From: Acidobacteriota bacterium
Lineage (GTDB): Bacteria > Acidobacteriota > Terriglobia > Acidiferrales > UBA7541
Direction of reading: 5' to 3'
Length of the DNA: 43,267 nt
NCBI GenBank assembly: GCA_003223325.1
Contig: QHYS01000051.1
Span: 1 to 43,267, forward strand
Shown here: in pieces, positions 7,908 through 14,590 of the stretch
How the letters are laid out: each line of letters opens with the position of its first letter
Numbering within the stretch: position 1 is the first letter of the stretch
Notes under the pieces: generated by a model
Database searches by the model: none
Told to the model about the DNA's origin: nothing
The model's input: only the letters and a program-made list of their open reading frames with translations
Made by a program: the position numbers and the translations under genes

Positions 7908-8577
7908 TTATCGCAAAGACGCCAGATCGAATTCTGCTGATACCATCTGCCCATCAGGTGTGGTAACCGTAACGCGCAATGGTGCCGAAGCGACATCCTC
8001 CGTTCTGAATGCGGACCAGACGTCCCCTCCCACCAGTGTCGAACCGCCGCCAGAATGATTGACAACCCGTAGGACGATTTTGGTTTGAGGTCCTTCTCCT
8101 GGCTGAACCGGAAGTGAAAATCTCGGAAGCAGTGTTCAACGAGCGCATGCGTAGTAATACGCCTCCGCAGGCTTCTTGTCGTAATTCCTCCCAGCGCGCA
8201 TCCCCGGTTACCGACCGCGGCAGATCGGCAAGCTGTAAGATGGAGAAGGTCGCGGTATTGAGGATTTGCACGCGCACCTGGACCGTGTCCGGATTTTTCC
8301 TGTAGTCCTGCGCGGCTTGTTCGGCGCTATAGCCAACAGATTCGTGTGAGCTTACGACAACATGCGCGAACGGAGTCCGCACCTCAACTTGTGCGACATG
8401 CGGCCCGGTCTTTGGTACGGGCAGATTTTTTGTATAGGCGCTCAGGAATTCAGTGTACCTGCCGCCGCTGCCCATGAAGTAGGCTTCACGGAATGCTGAT
8501 GATCGAAGCGGATGATCGTAGGCCGCAGCCTGGATTGCGACAAGAATAGTGAGCAACGTTCGTGCAGTCGTTTTCAT
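7908..8577 (-). pseudogene. Exported protein gene broken by one frameshift
   Basis: The first frame starts at ATG 8577 with a signal peptide (MKTTARTLLTILVAIQAAA) and reads well through QVEVRTPFAHVVVSSHE and VQVRVQILNTATFSILQLAD to about 8140. It then turns into Arg-rich nonsense ending at 7954. Another frame, blocked upstream by a TGA at 8136-8138, becomes sensible at the same place: LPRFSLPVQPGEGPQTKIVL, RVVNHSGGG, then PLRVTVTTPDGQMVSAEFDL to TAA at 7908. Joined, the parts give one exported protein of about 220 residues with beta-rich ends; a single-base indel between 8138 and about 8100 explains the break. No known family is recognised. Neighbours share the same decay. Confidence 0.65.
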
Positions 8578-8604
8578 TCCGTTGGGGTGTGATGCGCAAA
8601 TGTC

Positions 8605-9050
8605 TCAATTATCCGGTTTTATCTCAGTTTCGGTGAGTTTTGTTGCAGACTCGCGGTCTACCGAAACTATGAAGTCGAACTCAATGAAATTCACGCCGGA
8701 TCTAAGAATTCGAGTGAGCTTCATCCCAGCGGGGATTTGGAAAATAACCGGGATTTGCGGATTTCACTGTCTGGGCGTCCTTAAAGTTGATTGCTACCGA
8801 ATCCGCTCAGTCCGTACTGCAGTGATTGTTTTCCACGGGACCTCAAACTTGTATCCGAAATATGCGAGAGTTGTACCCTCAGCGGTAGAAACCGTGCTGA
8901 CGTCCAGAGGCAGGAGTGGGGAGTCCAGACCCGTGGCCAAGCCGGCCTGATCTGAGTCACTCCGAGATTTCGAACCTGCGGCCCGAAATAGGCACCGAAC
9001 GAGCCGATGACCACGACCAGCGTGCTCAGCCAGATCAGCCATTTCCGCAT
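8605..9050 (-). pseudogene. Membrane-anchored protein gene with multiple frameshifts
   Basis: Starts at ATG 9050, three bases after the channel-gene remnant, with an anchor MRKWLIWLSTLVVVIGSFGA then YFGPQVRNLGVTQ. Near 8950 the sense moves to another frame: AGLATGLDSPLLPLDVSTVS, TLAYFGYKFEVPWKTITAVR, ending in TAG at 8794. Beyond it, in a third frame, NPQIPVIFQIPAGMKLTRIL and SGVNFIEFDFIVSVDRESAT continue to a TGA at 8605. The pieces join into one anchored protein of about 145 residues if two or three small indels are repaired. The family is not recognised. Confidence 0.6.
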
Positions 9051-9053
9051 TCG

Positions 9054-9447
9054 TTAACGTGTCCGTTTCATTGCCTGGAACCCAGAGAGATACGTCGAAA
9101 TTGCGTCGAGAGAGTTGTTCATTTCCAGGTCAAGCGCTTCCAGTAGGCTGGTGAAGTAGTTGAACGCCCACACCGCGGGAACCGCGACCAAAAGGCCAAG
9201 ACTTGTCGTGACCAACGCTTTGGCAATTCCGCCCGCCGTTACAGAAAGAATCACATCCGGTGCAGCACTCTAGCCTCTGAAACTGTTGATAATACCTATG
9301 ACGGTCCCGAATAAGCCCACGAACGGAGCCGTCGAGCCTATCGTTGCCAGTGTGTTGAGCCCTTGCTTGAGTTTTCTGGTGCGTGCGACTGATCGAACAC
9401 TCCATGGAACGCCTAGCAGCTTCCATAATTCGATCTTCAGATGTCAT
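9054..9447 (-). pseudogene. ExbB/TolQ/MotA-type proton channel remnant
   Basis: Residues after the repair read [45 protein letters not shown], then SVTAGGIAKALVTTSLGLLV and AVPAVWAFNYF. This is the two-helix core of the MotA/TolQ/ExbB family, including the conserved [16 protein letters not shown] and the EAL-x-TTS/GL-x-VAIPA-type segment. Two lesions are visible: a frameshift near 9380 (CGCACGCACC, one extra base restores R-T-T-R-K-L-K) and an in-frame TAG at 9270-9272. The N-terminal helix expected before EAARR is not recognisable between 9447 and 9643. The intact protein would form a proton-driven inner-membrane motor with the TonB-like protein encoded upstream. Confidence 0.75.
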
Positions 9448-9736
9448 GTTGACCCCGCATTCGCTCTTTGGGTTAGACACCGACAGAGGCAAGCCAGTGC
9501 CATGCTCCGATGCAGCGTTTCATTCGTCTTCGGTCTATGTTTCAAAAAGAACGATGGCAAAGGCCATGGGGCGTTCGTACTACCGCGCAGCACTGGGCAG
9601 TGGCCGATTGAGCAAGACGGGTTCGGCGAAGTACCACGCGCCGCTACTTCTGATAGAACACCAGGAGCACCAGCACAACCGCCGACAAAAGTGCGATTCC
9701 GCCAAGCAATAATCCCCAAGACTGATCGGGGCTTCT

Positions 9737-10408
9737 TTACTGGACACCGGCCGCGATCTTTGCATCCTTGACAATTTGAGCGGCGCATTTCGCAAGGGCG
9801 TCGTCCCAGCAGGACCCCTTGCTTCCGCCAAGATTCTGACCCTCGGATGCAAAGTCCGCCGTGTAAAGCACCTGGGTTCGCCCGCCGACCTGCTTCCATC
9901 CGACGTTGCTGGGGAGCGTTATAACCAATGTTCCTGGCTTTTCCCCACTGCTCAAATGAAAGTCTGCGGACGACCTGAACGCATCTTTGAGCGCGTCTCT
10001 GAACCTGACAGTCAATGCATCATCGCCGCCACCCCAGACCTCAACGAGTTGTTTTGGTTTACCCGAAGCCCCTTCTGTCGATCCCAGGGCATGATCGTAC
10101 GCTACAAAGCTTTGGCTTTGTGCTGACTTTGGTTGCAGGGGCCGAAAGATGGGCTGCTGGTTTTCCGCTGCAATGACTGGCTGCTGGTTTTCCGGTTCAA
10201 ACGTTGTGACGTCGGAGGCCTGCGGCTTTGGCCGGGGCTGGGTCCGCCGTCCGGGCCGCGGTGTTGATGGCGGCCGCAGCGGCGGCTGCGGGTTTGACGC
10301 CTGCGGTTTTTCTGCTGGCGGTTCCCTGATCTCACGGGGCTTCGAGAAAATCACAAAGGCCAGTACCACGATGCCCACGAAACAGAGGGTTCGAGAAAGA
10401 ATCATCAT
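9737..10408 (-). CDS. TonB-like Pro-rich periplasmic protein with one inner-membrane anchor
   Basis: About 223 residues from ATG 10408. It has a single N-terminal helix (LCFVGIVVLAFVIF), a long Pro/Gln-rich linker (PPLRPPSTPRPGRRTQPRP and repeats of ENQQPVIAA/ENQQPIF), then a globular domain of about 110 residues with VEVWGGGDDALTVRFRDALK, LVITLPSNVGWKQVGG, QVLYTADF and SCWDDALAKCAAQIV. The layout matches TonB/TolA-type energy transducers, though the C-terminal domain is not a recognisable TonB_C. The TAA at 9737 is followed in frame by a hydrophobic stretch SWGLLLGGIALLSAVVLVLL ending at a TAG at 9644, so the original protein may have had a C-terminal helix, or a tiny separate membrane protein follows. 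It heads the decayed cluster and may itself be on the way out. Confidence 0.6.
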   Translation of the reverse strand: MMILSRTLCFVGIVVLAFVIFSKPREIREPPAEKPQASNPQPPLRPPSTPRPGRRTQPRPKPQASDVTTFEPENQQPVIAAENQQPIFRPLQPKSAQSQSFVAYDHALGSTEGASGKPKQLVEVWGGGDDALTVRFRDALKDAFRSSADFHLSSGEKPGTLVITLPSNVGWKQVGGRTQVLYTADFASEGQNLGGSKGSCWDDALAKCAAQIVKDAKIAAGVQ

Positions 10409-10586
10409 GTGCGTACCAACTCCGACTCGGATTGACAAAAACGACCCAGGCCCGGGCCGATAGGTGAGACTTCAGAATCCTAGCCGCGGGACTCTAATTC
10501 CATTCATTTGCAGCCTCTGTGCCGTTGGTCTTTCTTCTTTGAATGATTACGGCTGAGACACGAGAAGTACGCCCCACAAAACCTCT

Positions 10587-10982
10587 TTATGAGAGACGTC
10601 TAATGCCAGGAAAGCCATCAAACCCTGAATAGAAGGTCATGATTTGCTCGACTCCGTGGTGTTGCATAACGGCAAGATGTACGGCATCGCGCGCAGACAG
10701 CTGCCGATACCCCAATACAATTTGTTTCGCAAGCTCTGCGATCGACCGATCAACAGCCAGGACTTGATCCACGATGCCGAGCAGAGCGTCGAACACGGGT
10801 TGGATTGCGTCGCGACGGTCGATAGCGACGTAGCGGTGCAGGATCTCCTGGAGAACCTCGGCGTCCGTAACCAGGCGCTGGCGCTCGGTGACCACTTTTT
10901 CGAGTAATCGTCTCGCGTCGCTTTTGTGGGCATGAGGAGCGCCAACCAGGTACATGGGAATATTCGAGTCGACCAGAATCAC
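10587..10982 (-). CDS. vapC: VapC-family PIN-domain toxin ribonuclease
   Basis: 131 residues forming one PIN domain. The acidic set that binds Mg2+ is visible: Asp4 in VDSNIPMY, a Glu in VLQEILHRY (about residue 46), and Asp near 99 in [11 protein letters not shown], with [12 protein letters not shown] at the end. PIN toxins of toxin-antitoxin systems cut tRNA or rRNA when the antitoxin is degraded. The ATG overlaps the antitoxin stop by 4 bases (ATGA), so translation is coupled. Intact in length and motifs. Confidence 0.9.
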   Translation of the reverse strand: MILVDSNIPMYLVGAPHAHKSDARRLLEKVVTERQRLVTDAEVLQEILHRYVAIDRRDAIQPVFDALLGIVDQVLAVDRSIAELAKQIVLGYRQLSARDAVHLAVMQHHGVEQIMTFYSGFDGFPGIRRLS

Positions 10983-11236
10983 GGATGCGCGCCCGCTCCG
11001 TATCCCCTTTCGATCTCGGCCAGCATGCCGTCGATATCACTCACGGGATAGGCATATTGTGCTGCCGCGTGGATGACTTCGAGCTTCTTGCTGACACCAC
11101 CGATAGGATCGCGGCGGCAGGCTAGGTCCAGCGCTTGCCGGACCCACTCGGCGACCGACATATGGCGTGAACGCGCCACGCGTTGAATCTCCCGGTATTC
11201 GGGATCCTTCACAATCACTTGCAGCCGTTTACTCAT
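10979..11236 (-). CDS. vapB: Ribbon-helix-helix-type antitoxin of the VapC pair
   Basis: 85 residues. The N-terminus [20 protein letters not shown] then [11 protein letters not shown] is a ribbon-helix-helix pattern (beta strand with alternating residues, then two helices), the DNA-binding half of many VapB/RHH antitoxins. The C-terminal tail ([14 protein letters not shown]) is acidic and would wrap the toxin active site. It precedes vapC with a 4-base overlap. A cluster of CTCAT/ATGAG half-sites overlaps its own start, as expected for autorepression. Confidence 0.85.
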   Translation of the reverse strand: MSKRLQVIVKDPEYREIQRVARSRHMSVAEWVRQALDLACRRDPIGGVSKKLEVIHAAAQYAYPVSDIDGMLAEIERGYGAGAHP

Positions 11237-11269
11237 AGCATGAGCCTATCTGACTCTCGCTATGAGTCA
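11231..11269. promoter_or_regulatory. Palindromic operator candidate of the vapBC operon
   Basis: ACTCATAGC (11231-11239) is the exact reverse complement of GCTATGAGT (11259-11267). Nested in it are CTCAT-AGC-ATGAG (11232-11244) and TGACTC-N7-GAGTCA (11251-11269). On the minus strand, TTGACT (complement of 11264-11270 region) is a -35 candidate inside the dyad. Overlap with the promoter and the antitoxin start codon suits autoregulation by the antitoxin-toxin complex. Confidence 0.6.
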
Positions 11270-11366
11270 AGTAGTTCCGTCCTGTTGGTCCTGTTGACAG
11301 AAACTTCGCATAGCGCGTCTCGGTGATCATTCATAGGTCTGTGAAGACGGCAGTTACCCACCGCAG

Positions 11367-11756
11367 GTGGTGTGGGGCAGATTCGCACGGTGTTTTGCGC
11401 ACCGTCGGCGGCATGTCAAGGGCATGAGTGGGCTGTCCAAGCGGCGCAGGGGAACAAGCGGCCGGGCTCAGTGGATGAGTGAGGTCGAGTATAGGCTTGG
11501 CGTCGCCCAGTCCCGCCAGAGGGCAAGCTATGAGAGTTGGCTCCGCAAATGGATTGCTGCGGTTTTGGTTCTGGACGTCGACGAGGAAACTACTCACCCC
11601 TACGTGGCCATCGGCCTGCAGCTGAAAAAGAAGGGCAGAGCCATTCCCGCCAACGATCTGTGGGTCGCCGCGCTTTGCCGCCAACATTCTCTGCCGCTAC
11701 TGAGCCGGGACCGGCACTTCGATCTTGTCTCCGGCCTCCGGCGCCTCGATTCGTGA
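11367..11756 (+). pseudogene. Remnant of a second vapC-like PIN toxin
   Basis: The open frame of 129 codons carries, from about residue 37, a PIN-domain second half: SEVEYRLGVAQ, VLVLDVDEETTHPYVAIGL, GRAIPANDLWVAALCRQHSL and PLLSRDRHFDLVSGLRRL. The catalytic Asp of ND-L-W and the RDRHFD motif are present. The first 30-40 residues are Arg-rich and lack the essential DTN/DSN aspartate near the N-terminus. No antitoxin frame lies upstream. It is therefore a 5'-truncated toxin gene, facing the intact vapBC pair on the other strand. Confidence 0.65.
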
Positions 11757-11868
11757 TTCGCCAGAGGAGTGCGCGCTGTCGCCATGTGAACCTCCTCCCT
11801 ATTTGGCGACGCGAAACCGTTTCTGGCACAAATCAAAATCGATAGCGGCATCGGTTAACGAATGCGGA

Positions 11869-12432
11869 TTAAACGGCATGACCCACCAGTTTTCGGGCTG
11901 CCAGCGAGAACATAAGACGACTGATCCCACTGAAGAGCATGCTGACTCCCACAAGGGTGCCCAGAACCCAGGCGGTGCTGAAGGGCCAAGTGCGCCAAAT
12001 CATGACCGCAAGAATTAAGGTAATGACGCCATCCACGAATAGCCAGCCGGAGCCGCGACGAGGCCGAAGTTGGAATCCCAGGACGAATTCGAGGACGGCC
12101 TCTGCGAAAAGATAGATCGCAAGCGCTAGGGTGAGCGATGCCATGCCCAATAGCGGATGGGACAGCACGTACCCACCCACAAACGCGTACGCGATCCCCA
12201 CTAGAATCTCCCAAATAATCGCGCCGGTACCACGCGTATGCCAAGCATAGACAAAATGCATCAGACCGCTTAAGACGAGTAGCCATCCGACGAGGATTGT
12301 GACGGCAATTCCAGCGACCGGGGGAATGATGATGGCGAGCACGCCCGCCACAATCATGAGCACACTGAGAGTGATCGACCAAACAATGGATTTCCTAACT
12401 AAGGCGGGCAGGCCCATTGATGTGGTGTTCAT
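11869..12432 (-). CDS. hdeD: HdeD/DUF308 family membrane protein
   Basis: 187 residues with six predicted membrane helices arranged as three hairpins: SITLSVLMIVAGVLAIIIPP, GWLLVLSGLMHFVYAW, EILVGIAYAFVGGYVL, SLTLALAIYLFAEAVLEFVL, FVDGVITLILAVMIW and LGTLVGVSMLFSGISRLMF. Repeated GxxxxxxGxxxxxxP patterns typify DUF308, the family of the E. coli acid-resistance protein HdeD. In acid-soil Acidobacteriota such genes are frequent; a role in acid tolerance is by analogy only. The start has GAGAGGTGA seven bases upstream. Two small zinc-ribbon genes lie upstream on the same strand. Confidence 0.85.
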   Translation of the reverse strand: MNTTSMGLPALVRKSIVWSITLSVLMIVAGVLAIIIPPVAGIAVTILVGWLLVLSGLMHFVYAWHTRGTGAIIWEILVGIAYAFVGGYVLSHPLLGMASLTLALAIYLFAEAVLEFVLGFQLRPRRGSGWLFVDGVITLILAVMIWRTWPFSTAWVLGTLVGVSMLFSGISRLMFSLAARKLVGHAV

Positions 12433-12446
12433 AACTTCACCTCTCT

Positions 12447-12671
12447 CTAGTTCAATCCGACAACACGGACCTTAGGAGTTCCGATATTCGGCATATCCTG
12501 GCCGTCTTTGATTTTGTCTGCTGGGTAAGGTGCCTCCTTGCCGCATCGCTGGCACCGGATGAGAGAAACCCGTGGATCATCGGCAAGTCGGTTTTCGGGG
12601 GCGGGAGTAAGCAGCCCACAAAAAAGGCACACAACTGCTCGGCGATTTTTCCGGCCTGCTGTCTGATTCAT
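12447..12671 (-). CDS. Small zinc-ribbon protein
   Basis: 74 residues. Two Cys knuckles, CLFC (about 15-18) and CQRC (about 41-44), separated by some 22 residues, make a likely four-Cys zinc ribbon; the tail is lysine-rich (YPADKIKDGQDMP). The ATG at 12671 was chosen because a GGAGG lies seven bases upstream; a longer reading to 12794 is Pro/Phe-rich and unlikely. It ends 14 bases before the HdeD-like gene and could share its transcript. No specific family is recognised. Confidence 0.65.
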   Translation of the reverse strand: MNQTAGRKNRRAVVCLFCGLLTPAPENRLADDPRVSLIRCQRCGKEAPYPADKIKDGQDMPNIGTPKVRVVGLN

Positions 12672-12841
12672 GGGCTGTTCCTCCATAAAACATAAAGCTT
12701 CTGGGGATCCCGAGGGGCCGCGATAGTACATCCTCCCCAGGCCAATGTCTATCGTGGCGAAAAACGATATTGGGCTTACCGGAAACTGGGCCACTGGCCC
12801 ACGGTTCTCGCCTTGCTATCCTGCTCTGGTTGCTGCGGAAT

Positions 12842-13057
12842 TCACCGCCTATTGAGTCTCCGGTCCGGGTCGGCCGCTTTTTCGACCTGGAGTAACTGCC
12901 CTGGAATTTCCTGCGTCCAATTGTGGCCGCACCACGGACAGGAAATTGTTTCTGTAGGAAAAGAAAGAGCAGCCGTTTGGCTCGCTCGGTAAGTTATTCT
13001 CACAGGTTTGCTGCAGCGGGTGCAGTGCTCATCTCTCTTGAACACGGTCTCGCGCAT
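12842..13057 (-). CDS. Small zinc-ribbon protein, second copy type
   Basis: 71 residues with two Cys pairs, CTRC (12-15) and CPWC (40-43), in a four-Cys ribbon, followed by GHNWTQEIPGQLLQVEKA. It resembles its downstream neighbour in architecture but not closely in sequence. The ATG at 13057 has AAGG about 8 bases upstream. Possibly a DNA- or RNA-binding accessory protein; nothing more can be said. Confidence 0.6.
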   Translation of the reverse strand: MRETVFKRDEHCTRCSKPVRITYRASQTAALSFPTETISCPWCGHNWTQEIPGQLLQVEKAADPDRRLNRR

Positions 13058-13482
13058 AGTAAAGCCTTATGCTCGGTCGGTCGCAGTTGTTAAAAAAATG
13101 CGTTAAGCCTGCCAAACCTCGCGCAGGTTCAAAAGTTACAGGCTTAGTGAAGTGTCAAAGGAATTTGACCCTGTCGTTCAGGGCCAGAATGCTGTTCAGA
13201 TTGGCCTAACGCTCGGTCCTGGTTCGTGCGCGTCCAGTGAACCCAGGTGAGAGGTGGTTCGTACTTGGTGGATTGAGTGGACCGGGTACGGGTACGGAGA
13301 CCTGTGAAAAGAGTGGAAGATGAATTAGGAAAAACCCGATGAGCGAGAAATTGAGAGTCAATATGGCTTTCACGTGGCCTCCACCACCAGCATAGCCACG
13401 CCGAGTTAAAAGCTTGGAGGCAAAGAATCAATCGGTGCTATTCAAAATATCGTTCCCATTGGGGAGTCAACGCGAGAATGAA
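13058..13482. other. Spacer without recognisable gene
   Basis: About 425 bases. A minus-strand open frame at 13144-13431 gives a Trp/Ser/Arg/Thr-rich translation with no signal or domain and is not credible. It contains nothing else I can name. Confidence 0.4.
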
Positions 13483-14199
13483 CTAGAGACTCAATAACGA
13501 ATCGCAGGAATAATTGATGTGCAGCGAGTCATTTCCGGTTTCGAAAGCGTTAATCCAGTAGCTGTAGGATGTTCACGCGCGAACGGAACCGAACTTTTGG
13601 ACTGAGATTCTCCAAGCCCCGAGTTCCGGGAAGGGCTGGTGCGTGAACGCGTTGGTAGCGACGATGACTGACCGCGCCAACAGCGAGCCCCCATCGGTCT
13701 GGATCACGTGCCGACCGTCGCTCGCGCTATGTATTCGTCGCACGGGCACGCCGGTGTATAGCTCGACCCCCGCATTCACCGCCACCTGCAGCACGCCGTA
13801 CGCGAATTTCGCCGGATGGTAGGTGCCGTCGCCGGGCACAAAGCGCCCGATGAACCCGCGCTCGAAGCCGAGTTCGTGGCGGATTTTCATCCGCGACCAG
13901 ATTTCGACTTACGGGTCGTGCTCGGTGGCCAGCCACCTCTTCGCAGATTGCCTGCTCTTCGCGCTCGGTGTGAGCAAGGTAGAGCCAGCCCTTGGGCGAA
14001 AATCGCAGGCCAGCCGTTCCTGCTCGATGATCTGCTTGAGCCGGTCCCGATTGCGCACGGCGAAAGAGAAGACCAGCGATGCCTGGCGCCCGGCGTCCAC
14101 GCGCAACACCTCACGTGGGATGGCTGGGTAACAACGGCTCAGGAAGTGCAGGCGTTCGCGGGCCAGGCGGTCGTAAGTGCCTACCGAATTCTGCGGCTT
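13483..14199 (-). pseudogene. Broken FAD-dependent oxidoreductase (DAO family)
   Basis: Reading from 14199: GTYDRLARERLHFLSRCYPA, EVLRVDAGRQASLVFSFAVR, RLKQIIEQERLACDFRPRAG. An in-frame TAA at 13909-13911 follows. The same frame goes on with ELGFERGFIGRFVPGDGTYH, PAKFAYGVLQVAVNAGVELY, VPVRRIHSASDGRHVIQTDG and ARSVIVATNAFTHQPFPELG. This is the central part of a glycine/D-amino-acid oxidase-type (DAO) flavoprotein; AKFAYGVLQVAV and VIVATNAF are signature segments. The N-terminal GxGxxG FAD site is missing and the C-terminus dissolves into other frames (a piece SYSYWINAFETGNDSLHI up to 13483). One stop, a 5' truncation and a 3' frameshift make it a pseudogene. Confidence 0.75.
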
Positions 14200-14590
14200 T
14201 CAGCCTGCGCACGTGCTCGCGGCTGATACGCCTGCCTTGCGAGCCGGCGTCGCTAAGAACGCAAAGCAACTTGGCGAGTTCAGCGTGGGAAGTGGACGGA
14301 GCAGGACCCCGGCTGGAGGTCTGCATGCTGTGTCAGGCTCGGGGGCCAAGTAGTGCGATAAATTCCCGGAGCGCTGTAAGTTCGCGCATCTGGTATGACT
14401 GCCGCGGCTGCGCAACAGCATTGACCGCCTCTAGCCGCGGGGGCGAACATGCCAAGGACACAAAACTCGGTCGCGAAGTCGCGATCCTGGTGGCTGGGCA
14501 AGGATGGCTATAGGAACACGACTGTCTTGCATTAGGATCCGGAACGGGAGGATGATAATTCCTAAATTACCCATTCCAAGGGAGAAGCTG
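14200..14590. other. Spacer between the broken oxidoreductase and the haem-propeller gene
   Basis: About 390 bases. No frame yields the missing FAD-binding N-terminus or any other recognisable protein. It should contain the promoter of the downstream plus-strand gene; TTGCAT near 14528 and GATAAT near 14555 are visible, but their spacing (21) is poor. Confidence 0.35.

Noticed and set aside
7704-10408. Programmed frameshifting as the explanation for the broken frames
   Set aside because: No slippery heptamers or downstream pseudoknots were seen at the shift points, and stops as well as shifts are present; decay is simpler.
13144-13431. Minus-strand open frame of 95 codons
   Set aside because: Translation is Trp/Thr/Arg-rich with no domain; no ribosome site.
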